A stretch of DNA of 64,000 nucleotides from Streptomyces lavendulae subsp. lavendulae (GTDB lineage Bacteria; Actinomycetota; Actinomycetes; Streptomycetales; Streptomycetaceae): NCBI RefSeq assembly GCF_002803845.1, contig NZ_CP024985.1, positions 868,001-932,000 of the forward strand. Direction: 5' to 3'. A program made the position numbers and the translations under genes. This document shows positions 51,424-60,694 of this stretch, piece by piece (positions within the stretch are counted from its first letter, which is position 1; each line of letters begins with the position of its first letter). The notes below the pieces were generated by a model that worked only from the letters and a program-made list of their open reading frames with translations, ran no database searches and had not been told where the DNA came from.

Positions 51424-52968
51424 CTACCCCCGCAGCGGGTTGGGCAGCGGCAGGTAACGGGCGTCGGCGCCGTCCGCACGCGTCCACCGCAGCAGCAGGT
51501 TCGTCTTGGCCGGGAGCGCGGGGGCCGTCAGGAGGTCCGCGATCTCCGGGAGGCCGTGCGCGGCGTCGAAGCGCCGCAGTTCCTCGGCGACGGCCGGCCA
51601 CAGCTCCGCGGCCCGCTCCGGCCGGTGCCCGGCCAGCGTCGCCGCCACCTCCGCCAGGTGGTTGACGACCAGGCAGTACACGAGCCGCTCCCAGGCGGCC
51701 GCACGCGGAATGTCCCCGGGGAGTTTCACCCCCTCCGCGTCGCGGAAGAGGGCCTGTACCGGCAGGCCGTCGGCGCCGACCGCGACGAGGCAGTTCTGCA
51801 GGTGGGCCTCCAGCACGATCCCGTGTCGGGCGAACAGGTACAGCACCGGAGGCACTACGTGACGCAGGTACGCCCGCCACCAGGCCACGGGGTCGGCCGC
51901 CGCCGCGAGCGGGCTTCCGGGGAAGTCCTCGGCGAGCGCGGCGGCCAGCAGCGGGGTCGCCCCCTCGGCCACCCGCGTCCGCAGCCCGTCGCGCACCAGC
52001 ACGGCGAGCTCCTCGAAGGCGAAGGCCGCGGTACGGTACCCGCGGTCGGCGAGCCAGACCGCGCCGGATCCCGTACGCCCGCGCAGATCGGCGAACCCTG
52101 CCTCGACGGCGGCATCGGTGCGGCGCAGTTTCAGCAGGTCGTGGCGCCACAGCCGGCGCACGTCGTTCGTGATCCGCACGTCGAGGCTGAACTTCGCGAA
52201 CAGGTCGGTGTCCGCACCGGGGGCGTGCACGGTACGGATCGAGGCGGTCGGCCACACCGGCAGCCGGGTCGGGCCGAGCCGCAGCAGCCGCCCGTCGGCG
52301 AAGGCCTCGCGCAACCCCGGCCGTCCGGCGAGCAGTTCGAGCTGCCAGGGGTGGGCGGGCAGGGACCGGTACCCCGCGGGCGGGCGCGGGCCGTCGAGGA
52401 TCCCGGCCAGCGCGTCGACCGCGTCGGCGGCGGCCCGGCCGCCCTCCTCGGCCACCTGGTCCTCGCGCAGGCCCAGCATGACGAGCGGGAAGCGGGCGTG
52501 GGCCTCCGGCGCGTAGGGGAGCCAGCTCGCCGCGGGCGCGCCGCCGCGCGCCTTGGGCGCGGGGTGGTACGGATGCCCCATGACCAGGGCCTGCTCGGAC
52601 CGCAGGTACGGATCCTCCGGGGCCTCGGCGGCGGCCCGCGCGGTCAGCAGCGCGGCGACGGCGTCCCGGCTGTCGGCGATCTCGGAGGGCAGCTCGTCGT
52701 TGGAGACGCCGGTGTACTGGCGCAGCTCGTCGGAGGTGAGTTTGACGAGTTCGGTGTGGCTGAGCCGATGCCAGCCGTCCGCCGTGCGCAGGGCGGGGTC
52801 GGAGGGCCGGCGTCCGCCGCTCACCCTCAGGAGCCGGCCGCTTCCGCGCAGCCGGTGGACGCCCGCGCCCTCGGCGTCGGCCACCTCCCGCAGCAGGCAG
52901 TTCAGGAGCGGGGCGGCCGCGCAGGCGTCGGCGGCGGTGTTGAGGTCCACTGGTTCCATTCGGTCCAT
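51424..52968 (-). CDS. IucA/IucC-family NIS siderophore synthetase
   Basis: 514 residues, an NRPS-independent siderophore synthetase that adenylates a carboxylic acid and condenses it with an amine or alcohol. Family motifs: VMGHPYHPAPKARGG (about 133-147), SLPAHPWQLELL, PTASIRTVHAP, LDVRITNDVRR, IVLEAHLQNCLVAV and KTNLLLRW. Slightly shorter than the common 580 or so. It is divergent from a second such synthetase, so two condensations are likely. ATG 52968. Confidence 0.93.
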   Translation of the reverse strand: MDRMEPVDLNTAADACAAAPLLNCLLREVADAEGAGVHRLRGSGRLLRVSGGRRPSDPALRTADGWHRLSHTELVKLTSDELRQYTGVSNDELPSEIADSRDAVAALLTARAAAEAPEDPYLRSEQALVMGHPYHPAPKARGGAPAASWLPYAPEAHARFPLVMLGLREDQVAEEGGRAAADAVDALAGILDGPRPPAGYRSLPAHPWQLELLAGRPGLREAFADGRLLRLGPTRLPVWPTASIRTVHAPGADTDLFAKFSLDVRITNDVRRLWRHDLLKLRRTDAAVEAGFADLRGRTGSGAVWLADRGYRTAAFAFEELAVLVRDGLRTRVAEGATPLLAAALAEDFPGSPLAAAADPVAWWRAYLRHVVPPVLYLFARHGIVLEAHLQNCLVAVGADGLPVQALFRDAEGVKLPGDIPRAAAWERLVYCLVVNHLAEVAATLAGHRPERAAELWPAVAEELRRFDAAHGLPEIADLLTAPALPAKTNLLLRWTRADGADARYLPLPNPLRG

Positions 52969-52980
52969 CCGGTGTGCCGG

Positions 52981-52999
52981 GGTTCCGCGGAAGGGAACC
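52981..52999. promoter_or_regulatory. Nested palindromes between the two siderophore synthetase genes
   Basis: GGTTCC/GGAACC arms with a 7-base centre, containing the perfect palindrome TTCCGCGGAA (52983-52992). They lie 12 bp upstream of the minus-strand synthetase start in the 118-bp divergent gap. No match to the DmdR/IdeR iron box was found in this gap by eye. Confidence 0.45.
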
Positions 53000-53050
53000 G
53001 TCGGCCGTGATCTTCAGTATCCGTGATGATGAAGTGATCAACCGGCGAAG

Positions 53051-53070
53051 CGAAGCGATACGAAGCGATA
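53051..53070 (+). repeat. Two tandem copies of CGAAGCGATA
   Basis: Exact 10-bp duplication followed by a partial third (CGAAAGGA), in the leader just before the plus-strand synthetase. The 10-bp period equals one helical turn. It may be a regulator site or a chance duplication. Confidence 0.6.
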
Positions 53071-53086
53071 CGAAAGGACCGGAGCC

Positions 53087-54667
53087 CTGCACCGCAGCAC
53101 GCACGTCCCCGACCCCGACCGCACCACCGCCGCCCCGGCCGCGGCCGGCGCCCCGGCGAGCGCGGCCGCCGGCGGCGCCGAGGAGGCAGTCCGCACCGCG
53201 CTGGCCGGCGTACGGCCCTCGCTCTCGGCGGCGTACGAGACCTCCCTGGACGGCGCCCGGTCGGCCGTGCTCACCCGGCTGTGGCGGGCGCTGGCCTTCG
53301 AGCCGCTGCCGTGGGTGGCGCGCCGGGAGCGGCGGCCGGACTCGCTCACGCTGCTGCTGGCCGGGGGCGGGCGGCTGGAGGGCCCGCCGGCGGACCCGTA
53401 CGCCACCGGCGACCTCGTCACCGGGCTGCGGCTCGACGGGCGGACCCACCGGCGGGCCGCGGGGCTGGTGGAGGCGCTCGGAGTGCCCCACGGGGCCGCC
53501 TTCGCCGCCGAGCTGGACGACAGCACCGCCTCCCTCGCCCTGTCCCGGGCCGGACGGCGGCCCGGCCCGGGCGAGGAGCCGCGCACCGGCTGGGAGTGGG
53601 AGCAGACGGTGGTCGACGGACATCCGTACCACCCCGGCTGCCGCTCCCGCCCGGGGTTCTCGGTGGCCGAACAGCTGGCGTACGCGCCGGAACACCGGCC
53701 GCTGGTCGAGCTCGGGCTGGTCCCCGTACCGGCCCGGGAGTGCCTGGTCACCGGGGACTGGCCGGAGCACCTGCGCGACGGGGACCGGATCCTGGTGCCG
53801 GTGCACCCGTGGCAGGCGGAGCACGTCCTGAAGGGCGAGGAGGTCCGGGAGGGCGCCCTCGCGGCACATCCGCTGATGGCGCTGCGCACGCTGGCCCCGG
53901 CGGCGGGCGGCCCGCACGTGAAGACGGCCCTGAGCACCCGGCTGACCTCCTCCGTCCGGGACATCTCGGAGTACTCCGTCGAGACGGCGGCCGTGGTGTC
54001 CGCGTTCGCGCATGCCCTGACGGAGCGGCTCGACGGGCGCCTGCACATCACCCGGACCCTCGGCGCGGCCACCGCGCACAGCCCGGACCTGGCCGCGGTG
54101 CTCCGCGAGGCCCCGGAGGCGTACGCGGGGCCCGGCGAGCGGGTGGTGCCGGTGGCGGCGCTGGCCGGCACGGAGCCGGCCCGCTCCGCCGCCTGGCAGG
54201 CCGCGTTCGCCCGCCTCGCGGTGTCGGTGTGCCTGGAGGTGCTCGACCTCGGGGTGGCGCTGGAGGCCCACGGCCAGAACCTGCTGCTGGTCATGGGCCC
54301 CGACGGGGAGCCGCGGCGGCTCGTCTACCGCGACCTCGCCGACATCCGGATCAGCCCGGCCCGGCTGGCCCGGCACGGGCTGGCGGTGCCCCCGCTGTCG
54401 GGCCGGCTCGTCACGGACGACGAGACGGTGCTGCGGCGCAAACTGTTCGGCTCCCTGGCGGCCGGGGCCCTCGCCGCCACGGCGGGCTCGTCGGCCGCTC
54501 TCGGCGAGGCCCTGGCCGCGGCCCTGGACGGTCTGGCGCCGACGGCGGACTCGGAGCTGCTGCGGAGCAGGCCGCTGCCCGTGAAGGCGCTGACCCTGAT
54601 GCGGCTGAGCCCGGGGGTGCCGGGGGACCAGTGGGCCGAGCTCCCGAATCCGCTGGCCGGCGGCTGA
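53087..54667 (+). CDS. Second IucA/IucC-family NIS siderophore synthetase, atypical start
   Basis: About 526 residues if begun at CTG 53087 (AAAGGA eight bases before). Family-like sequence already starts with AVRTALAGVRPSLSAAYETSLDGARSAVLTRLWRALAFEPLPW, upstream of the first conventional codon GTG 53267, and no in-frame ATG, GTG or TTG exists between the stop at 53030-53032 and 53267. Motifs: VDGHPYHPGCRSRPGFS, VPVHPWQAEHVL, KTALSTRLTSSVRDIS, LEAHGQNLLLVM, PVKALTLMRL. Partner of the divergent synthetase. Confidence 0.88.
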   Translation: MHRSTHVPDPDRTTAAPAAAGAPASAAAGGAEEAVRTALAGVRPSLSAAYETSLDGARSAVLTRLWRALAFEPLPWVARRERRPDSLTLLLAGGGRLEGPPADPYATGDLVTGLRLDGRTHRRAAGLVEALGVPHGAAFAAELDDSTASLALSRAGRRPGPGEEPRTGWEWEQTVVDGHPYHPGCRSRPGFSVAEQLAYAPEHRPLVELGLVPVPARECLVTGDWPEHLRDGDRILVPVHPWQAEHVLKGEEVREGALAAHPLMALRTLAPAAGGPHVKTALSTRLTSSVRDISEYSVETAAVVSAFAHALTERLDGRLHITRTLGAATAHSPDLAAVLREAPEAYAGPGERVVPVAALAGTEPARSAAWQAAFARLAVSVCLEVLDLGVALEAHGQNLLLVMGPDGEPRRLVYRDLADIRISPARLARHGLAVPPLSGRLVTDDETVLRRKLFGSLAAGALAATAGSSAALGEALAAALDGLAPTADSELLRSRPLPVKALTLMRLSPGVPGDQWAELPNPLAGG

Positions 54668-54764
54668 CGGGCGGTTGACGGGCGGTGGAACAGGTCCGGT
54701 CGACGGCCGGTCGGCGGCTTCCTGGGGGTGAGACCCGTCCCCGGGCGGGCTACTGTTCAGGGGC

Positions 54765-55418
54765 ATGACAGAGAGCTCGCGCCTGAGTGCCGTTCGGGCG
54801 TCGTACGACGCCGTCGCCGTCGACTACGCCCGGCTGCTGACGGGGGTCCTGGAGGCCGCGCCCCTGGACCGCGCCATGCTGGGCGCCTTCGCCGAGTGCG
54901 TACGCGGCGGGGGCGGCGGGGCCGTCGCGGACGTCGGCTGCGGGCCGGGCCGGATCACGGCGTACCTGAACGGTCTCGGCGTACGGGCCTTCGGCGTCGA
55001 CCTGTCCCCCGCGATGGTGGCGGTGGCCCGGCGCAGCTATCCCGGGCTGCGGTTCGAGGTCGGCCGGATGGCCCCGCTGGACGTCGCGGACGGGGCCCTG
55101 GGCGGGGTGGTGGCCTGGCACTCGACCGCGCACACCCCGCCCGGGGAACTCCCCGCCGTCTTCGCGGAGTTCGCCCGGGTCCTGGCTCCGGGCGGGTACG
55201 CGCTGCTCGCGTTCGAGGCCGGGGGCGGGCGGCGGCGGCTGGACCACGCCTACGGCCATCCGGTCGACCTCGACGTGTACGCAACCCCGCCCGGCCTGGC
55301 CGCCGACCGGCTGGCGGAGGCGGGACTGGCGGAGGTGGCCCGCCTGGTGCGCGAACCGGACCCGGACGAAACCGGCCCCCGCGGCTTCCTCCTGACCCGC
55401 AAACCCCCGTCCGCCTGA
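54765..55418 (+). CDS. Class I SAM-dependent methyltransferase
   Basis: 217 residues. SAM motif I is VADVGCGPGRITAYL (about 55-69), motif II acidic GVDLSPAMVAVAR, and the Methyltransf_11 post-motif pattern VVAWHSTAHTPPGELPAVFAEFARVLAPGGYALLAF. Likely a small-molecule methyltransferase. It lies 97 bp downstream of the second siderophore synthetase on the same strand and may act on its product, but could be separate. Confidence 0.88.
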   Translation: MTESSRLSAVRASYDAVAVDYARLLTGVLEAAPLDRAMLGAFAECVRGGGGGAVADVGCGPGRITAYLNGLGVRAFGVDLSPAMVAVARRSYPGLRFEVGRMAPLDVADGALGGVVAWHSTAHTPPGELPAVFAEFARVLAPGGYALLAFEAGGGRRRLDHAYGHPVDLDVYATPPGLAADRLAEAGLAEVARLVREPDPDETGPRGFLLTRKPPSA

Positions 55419-55836
55419 CCCCGCGGGGCACGGCCGGACCCCCGATCCGGCCCACCCGGCACGTCGGCGCCCCGCCCCCGCCGGGCGACCGGACCTACCC
55501 CTCCTGCACCTCGGCGCCGACCGCACCGAACCGGCGGCACCCCTCCGGGGCCGGGCCGGAGCGCCGCCGGGTACCTGGCCCAACCTGCCCGGGCCGGGGT
55601 TCGGGCCGCCGGGCCGGGGGCCCGGAGCGGAAGTCGGGCACAGGTGGGGGAACCCCGGGGTCCGCTGCCACGGAGCGGGGTCCGTGGGTCCGGGGCGCTG
55701 TGGTTCCTCGTCACGCACCCCCGGCAGGGGAGCGGCTCCGGGACGGGCGCTCGAAACGTAATCTGTTCGGCTGACAACACGATTCCGGCGGGCCCGCCTT
55801 CGCCCCGATCGGGCCGGGCAGTGGCAGGAAGGAGGA
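55419..55836. other. Intergenic region, 418 bp, no supported gene
   Basis: Between the methyltransferase and the BBE-type gene. Open frames here are low-complexity Pro/Arg/Gly products of GC bias and none has a ribosome site with sensible protein. The last about 80 bp are less GC-rich and probably hold the BBE gene's promoter. Confidence 0.6.
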
Positions 55837-57363
55837 ATGAGCCTCCCACGCCGCCGGGTCCTCGCGGGCACCGCCGCCGCCGTCCTCGCCTCCGTGGGCG
55901 CGGCCGCCCGGTCCCCGCGGGCCGCCCCCGACTTCGGGGCGCTCGCCCGCGCGCTGGACGGGCGGGTGGTGCTGCCCGGCTCCGCGGACTTCGCCGAGGC
56001 CCGGCAGCTGTTCCAGCCCCGCTACGACTCCGTCTCCCCCGCGGCCGTGGCCTACCCGGCGCACGCCGGGGACGTGGCCGTGTGCCTGGACTTCGCCCGC
56101 CGCTCGGGTGCCCCGGTCGTGCCGCGCGGCGGCGGCCACAGCTACGCGGGCTGGTCCACGGTGGCCGCCGGTCTGGTGGTCGACGTGGGGGCGATGGCCG
56201 GGGTGGCGGTCGAGGGGGACGAGGTACGGGTCGGCGCGGGCGCCCGGCTCGCCGGTCTGCACGCGGCCCTCGCCGCGGACGGCCTCGGCGTCCCGGCCGG
56301 ACTGTGCCCCTCCGTCGGCATCGCGGGGCTCGCCCTCGGCGGTGGCCTGGGCCTTTCCTCGCGCGCCTACGGGGCCACCTGCGACCGGCTTTCCGGCGCC
56401 CGGGTGGTCACCCCGGACGGGGTGGTGCGGGAGGTCGGGCCGGGCCGGGACCCCGATCTGTACTGGGCGCTGCGCGGGGGCGGCGGCGGCAACTTCGGGG
56501 TGGTCACCGAGTTCCGGCTGCGCACCCATCCGGTCGCCGACGCCACCTTCGCCGAACTGCACTGGGCGGCCGCCGACTCCCCGGCGGTGCTGCGCGGCTG
56601 GCAGCGCTGGCTGGAGGGGCTGCCGGACCCGTTCTGGAGCCAGGTGGAGTTCACGGTGGAGGCGGGCGGCGGGGGCGCCGTGGTGCCCGCCGTCCGCGTC
56701 GTGTGCCTCGACGGGCGCGGGGAGCTGGAGCGGCAACTGACGCGGCTCACCGACCTGGTGGGGCCGGAGCCGAGGGACAGCTGGACCGTCGTACGGAGCT
56801 ACGCGGACACCGTGCGGGCCATGGCGGGCTGCGCGGACCCGGCCCCCGACCGGTGCCGGCTCCCGGGCCGGCTGCCCGGCCGGGACCCGCAGGGGCGGCT
56901 GGGCCGGGACTCGTACGCCGCCCGCTCCGACTTCTGGGGGCCGTCAGGGCTCGCGGAGCCGGCGGTCTCGGCGGTGCTGGCGGCCGTCCGGCGGTACGCG
57001 GAGCGGGCGCCGCGCGGCGGGCTCGGGGTCGTCCAGTTCGACGGGGTGTGCGGCGGGGCCCTGAACCGGGTCGCCGCCGCCGACACCGCCTTCGTCCACC
57101 GCGGCAACGCCTTCCTGGCCCAGTACCTCGTCTACTGGCCGCAGTCCGCGCCGGCCGCCGAGGTGGCCCGCCACCAGGCCTGGCTGGACGGGCTCTGGCA
57201 GGACCTGCGCCCGTGGGCGGGCGGGGCCGCGTACCAGAACTACGCCGACCCGAAGCTCGCCGGCTGGCGCGGCGCCTACTACGGCTCCAACCTCCCCCGG
57301 CTGGAGGCGGTCCGGCGGGCCTACGACCCGGACCGGCTGTTCCGTTTTCCGCAGGCCGTCTAG
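55837..57363 (+). CDS. Exported FAD-linked oxidoreductase, berberine-bridge-enzyme family
   Basis: 508 residues. A twin-arginine signal, MSLPRRRVLAGTAAAVLASVG, directs the folded protein out. The PP-binding FAD domain has His101 (RGGGHSYAG) and Cys157 (PAGLCPSVG), the two residues that attach FAD covalently in bicovalent BBE enzymes. The BBE tail is NYADPKLAGWRGAYYGSNLPRLEAVRRAYDPDRLF. Relatives oxidise sugars, alkaloids or polyketide intermediates. AGGAAGGAGGA before ATG 55837. Confidence 0.92.
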   Translation: MSLPRRRVLAGTAAAVLASVGAAARSPRAAPDFGALARALDGRVVLPGSADFAEARQLFQPRYDSVSPAAVAYPAHAGDVAVCLDFARRSGAPVVPRGGGHSYAGWSTVAAGLVVDVGAMAGVAVEGDEVRVGAGARLAGLHAALAADGLGVPAGLCPSVGIAGLALGGGLGLSSRAYGATCDRLSGARVVTPDGVVREVGPGRDPDLYWALRGGGGGNFGVVTEFRLRTHPVADATFAELHWAAADSPAVLRGWQRWLEGLPDPFWSQVEFTVEAGGGGAVVPAVRVVCLDGRGELERQLTRLTDLVGPEPRDSWTVVRSYADTVRAMAGCADPAPDRCRLPGRLPGRDPQGRLGRDSYAARSDFWGPSGLAEPAVSAVLAAVRRYAERAPRGGLGVVQFDGVCGGALNRVAAADTAFVHRGNAFLAQYLVYWPQSAPAAEVARHQAWLDGLWQDLRPWAGGAAYQNYADPKLAGWRGAYYGSNLPRLEAVRRAYDPDRLFRFPQAV

Positions 57364-57460
57364 CGCGGCGGCGTGCCGGGCGCCGTCACCCGGTGAACCC
57401 TTCCGGTCACGGTGCCAGTCCATCCGGGCCGTCCCGGCCCGCACCCCTCAGGAGCGAGAC

Positions 57461-58885
57461 ATGCGACGTACGTTGACGCTGGCGGCGGCCACGGCCGCGG
57501 CCGCACTGCTGTTGCCCGGCGGGCCACTGCCCGTCGTGGCGACGGGCAGCGCCCGGGCGACCCCGAGCCTCTGGACCGCGCGCGAGGCCGCCGCCTTCTG
57601 GACGCCGGAACGGATGGCCGCGGCCCTGCCGGTTCCGGACCCCGTCCCCGTACCCGTTCCCGACGGCGTCCCGGCGCCGGTCCCCGATACCGCGGCGGAC
57701 GCGCCCACGACGGGCGCCGCCGCGTCCGACGGCGCCGCGACGGGCACCCCCGCCGCGGCCGCTCCCCCGCCGGGCGCCCCCACGGCGAACGGTCCGGCGG
57801 CCGACGGCCGGCCGACCCCGGCGGCCCCGACCCCGGCCCCGGCGGCGGTCGGCACCCCGGCCGCCGGTGCCGCCGCCGGCACCGGCCCCGCTCAGGGCGT
57901 CGCAGCCCCGCCGGCCCCCTCGGCGGCGCCCGGCTCCCCCGCGGCCCCCGCATCCCCGGCGACTCCGGTGACCCCGGTGGCCTCCCCCACCACCCCCGGC
58001 GACGCGGCGGCCGCCCCCGTGGCCCCCAGTGCCCCGGTACCGCCGGCGACGCCGACCGTGACGCCGGCGCCCGCGGGCACGCCCGGCCCCGCCGCCGATC
58101 CGCTCCCCTCCCCCACCGCCCCCACCCGGGCACCGGCCGGGCCCGTCGTCGCGCCCGCCACGGCCGGGGTCGGCCAGGACTTCGACGGGGTCCCGGCCGT
58201 CGGCCGGATGTACGTCATGAAGGGCGCCGGGGCCTACTTCTGCACCGCCAGCGTGGTCTCGTCCCCGGGCCGCAACCTGGTGCTGAGCGCGGGGCACTGC
58301 CTGCTCGGGTCGGACACCCGCCAGGTGGCCTTCGTACCGCACTACACGCGCGCGAAGCCCCGCCCGTACGGCTTGTTCCCGGTCCTGCGCGACTCCGCGG
58401 GTCGCTCCAAGGTGTGGATCGACCAGCGCTACAAGACCCAGGGGGCGGAGAAGGCGGCCACCCTGGACGTGGCGTTCGCCGCCGTCGGCCCGAACGCCGC
58501 CGGCAGCGAGCTGGAGAACGCCGTCGGCGGCAACCGCCTCCTCACCGGATCCACGTTCACCCACGCGAAGGTGACCCTGATCGGCCATCCCGCGTCGGCG
58601 GCCCGCCCCCGCGTGTGCGTCAACCGCACGACCAAGTTCACCAGCACCGACCCGAAGAGCCCGGGTTCGTTCCTGCGGATCGACTGCACCGGCTTCCCCG
58701 GCGGGACCAGCGGCGGCCCCTTCATCACCCGCTTCGACGACCGCACCCGGACCGGCGACGTGGTCGGGGTGATCGGCGGCTGGAAGACGGGCGGGCCGAC
58801 CGCCGACACCTCGTACAGCCCCTACTTCGGCGCCGAGATCAGGAAGCTGTACCAGGCGGCGGTCGCCGGGGCGAAGGGGGCGTGA
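57461..58885 (+). CDS. Secreted trypsin-like serine protease with long Pro-Ala-Thr linker
   Basis: 474 residues. Signal peptide 1-34. Residues about 55-235 are a low-complexity Pro/Ala/Thr/Gly stretch, possibly cell-wall spanning or glycosylated. The S1 chymotrypsin-fold domain follows: catalytic His279 (SAGHC), Asp in TLDVAFAAVG and Ser417 (GGTSGGPF). The order and V8-like spacing fit bacterial glutamyl-endopeptidase-like proteases. GGAGCGAGAC before ATG 57461. It is convergent with a small gene overlapping its last 47 bases. Confidence 0.9.
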   Translation: MRRTLTLAAATAAAALLLPGGPLPVVATGSARATPSLWTAREAAAFWTPERMAAALPVPDPVPVPVPDGVPAPVPDTAADAPTTGAAASDGAATGTPAAAAPPPGAPTANGPAADGRPTPAAPTPAPAAVGTPAAGAAAGTGPAQGVAAPPAPSAAPGSPAAPASPATPVTPVASPTTPGDAAAAPVAPSAPVPPATPTVTPAPAGTPGPAADPLPSPTAPTRAPAGPVVAPATAGVGQDFDGVPAVGRMYVMKGAGAYFCTASVVSSPGRNLVLSAGHCLLGSDTRQVAFVPHYTRAKPRPYGLFPVLRDSAGRSKVWIDQRYKTQGAEKAATLDVAFAAVGPNAAGSELENAVGGNRLLTGSTFTHAKVTLIGHPASAARPRVCVNRTTKFTSTDPKSPGSFLRIDCTGFPGGTSGGPFITRFDDRTRTGDVVGVIGGWKTGGPTADTSYSPYFGAEIRKLYQAAVAGAKGA

Positions 58886-59234
58886 GCACCCGCACCCAAC
58901 GGGTGCGGCGCGGGTTGCCGACCGTGCGCGGGACCACCGGGAGCCCCTCGGCACCCAGCAGGTCGGCCGGGGCCAGCGCGAGCTGGCGGCGCAGGTCGGC
59001 GAGGGCCGCGTGCACGGGCGCCAGGATGACCTCGGCACGCGGGTGGATGTGCGCGAGGGCGTGCGCGGTGGTCTCGATGGTCTCGGCGGCGTCCTCGGCG
59101 GCGGTCCGGCTCCACCCGCCGGGCTCGCCGCCGCTCCAGGGCACGACTGCGTCGTAGAGGTGGCAGGCGGCATCGGCCGCGGCGTCGGCCCGTTCACCGA
59201 CGCCCGGCGCCGCGATGGTCGGCAACAGCTCCAT
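58839..59234 (-). CDS. Small hypothetical protein overlapping protease 3' end
   Basis: 131 residues: MELLPTIAAPGVGERADAAADAACHLYDAVVPW, TAAEDAAETIETTAHALAHIHPRAEVILAPVHAALADLRRQLALAPADLLGAEG and a basic, Pro-rich tail that overlaps the protease gene. The helical body with good GC3 bias looks genuine; the tail may be extended by the GC-rich frame. Function unknown. It is divergent from the histidine kinase across 104 bp. The rest of the 453-bp gap has no other gene. Confidence 0.55.
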   Translation of the reverse strand: MELLPTIAAPGVGERADAAADAACHLYDAVVPWSGGEPGGWSRTAAEDAAETIETTAHALAHIHPRAEVILAPVHAALADLRRQLALAPADLLGAEGLPVVPRTVGNPRRTRWVRVLTPPSPRRPPPGTAS

Positions 59235-59338
59235 GCCCGGTCAACGAGCGGAACCCGCCGGGGGAACGAACCCGGCGGCCACCGGATCCGCCGGGGCCGC
59301 GGCATGCGCGCCCGCCCTGCGCATAGGCTGTCCGGATC

Positions 59339-60694
59339 ATGAGCCTCAAAGCCCGCATCCCGGCCCGTGTCCGCAACCGCAAGGCGCGCGAGCGCCGGGA
59401 GGGGCGGGGGACGGACCCGCTGGACCGGTTCGCGGTCGTGCTGCGGACGCCCGCCCGCCCCGGCGAGGCGCTGTTCGCGCGGGCCCCCAGGCGGTGGCAG
59501 CGGATGCTGCCCTTCACGGTCGTCGGCATCTTCGTGATCACGCTGCTGCCGGTGACCATCGCCGTGCTGACCAACGACTACGGGGCGAACGGCGGCTGGG
59601 CGGGGGCGCTGGGCGTGGCGCAGACCGTTCCGCTGCTGCTGGCGGTCACCCGGCCGATGTCCGCCTGGGGCATGGTGCTGTGCGCCGACGTCGCCGGGGC
59701 CGTCCTGCTGATGGGCGCGGACGGGGTGGGCGGACAGACCTGGCCGTGGCCTCCGATGGTGATCGTCGGCTACCAGGTGCTGATGGTGTGCCTGGGGCTG
59801 CGCGAGTCCGTCCGGACGCTGGTCCAGGTGTGGCTGGCCACCGGCGCGGCCGGGGTGGTGCTCGGCTTCTCCGAGCCCTCCGGGGTGACGAACACCGTGG
59901 CGCTGCAGTTCGTGCTCAGCGGGGCCGTGCTGGCGCTGACGGGTGCGCTGCGGCAGCTGGGGGACGCCCGGCAGCGGATCGCGGAGCAGGAGAACATCAG
60001 CGAGGTGGAGCGGGCCCGGCGCACCCTGCTGGAGGAGCGGGCGCGGATCGCCCGGGAGTTGCACGACGTGGTGGCCCACCACATGTCGGTGATCACCGTG
60101 CAGGCCGATTCGGCCCCGTACCGGCTGCCGGGCATGGCGGAGCCGGTGCGGGAGGAGTTCGCGGCGATCGCGGCGGGCGCGCGCGAGTCGCTGGGCGAGA
60201 TGCGGCGGCTGCTGACGGTGCTGCGCGGCGACGGGACGAACGGCGCGGAGGGCGCGGGCGGCGAGCTCTTCCCGCAGCCGGGGATCGGCCGGATCCAGCA
60301 GCTCGTCGAGGCGACGGTACGGGCCGGGCAGCCGGTGGAGCTGTCCCTGGCGTCGGCCGCGGCCGAGGAGGTGCCGCCGGCCGTGGACCTGTCGGCGTAC
60401 CGGATCGTGCAGGAGGCCCTCGCGAACGTGGTGCGGCACGCCCCGGGGGCGCCGACCCGGGTCTCGGTGACCCGCTCCGCCCCGGGGGGCGACGTGCTCG
60501 TGCTGGTGGTCAACGGGCCGGCCCGGGACGCCGTGGTGGAGGTGGAGAGTTCGGGCACCGGGCACGGTCTGGTGGGGATGCGCGAACGCGTACGGTTGAC
60601 CGGAGGGACCCTGGACACGGGCCCACTGCCCGACGGCGGATTCCGGGTCGCCGCCCGGCTGCCCCTGAACGACGCCGAGAAGGAACCGAGTTGA
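59339..60694 (+). CDS. NarL-type sensor histidine kinase
   Basis: 451 residues. A basic, cytosolic N-terminus of about 52 residues, five or six membrane helices to about 205, a coiled linker, phosphoacceptor His242 in ARELHDVVAHHMSVI, and HATPase boxes VQEALANVVRHAP and GHGLVGMRERV. Forms an operon with the response regulator (4-bp overlap TTGA). No obvious sensor domain outside the membrane. Confidence 0.94.
   Translation: MSLKARIPARVRNRKARERREGRGTDPLDRFAVVLRTPARPGEALFARAPRRWQRMLPFTVVGIFVITLLPVTIAVLTNDYGANGGWAGALGVAQTVPLLLAVTRPMSAWGMVLCADVAGAVLLMGADGVGGQTWPWPPMVIVGYQVLMVCLGLRESVRTLVQVWLATGAAGVVLGFSEPSGVTNTVALQFVLSGAVLALTGALRQLGDARQRIAEQENISEVERARRTLLEERARIARELHDVVAHHMSVITVQADSAPYRLPGMAEPVREEFAAIAAGARESLGEMRRLLTVLRGDGTNGAEGAGGELFPQPGIGRIQQLVEATVRAGQPVELSLASAAAEEVPPAVDLSAYRIVQEALANVVRHAPGAPTRVSVTRSAPGGDVLVLVVNGPARDAVVEVESSGTGHGLVGMRERVRLTGGTLDTGPLPDGGFRVAARLPLNDAEKEPS

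Noticed and set aside
52969..53086. Iron box (DmdR/IdeR) between the siderophore synthetases
   Set aside because: No 19-bp TTAGGTTAGGCTAACCTAA-like site found by eye; only nested GGTTCC/GGAACC and the tandem repeat.
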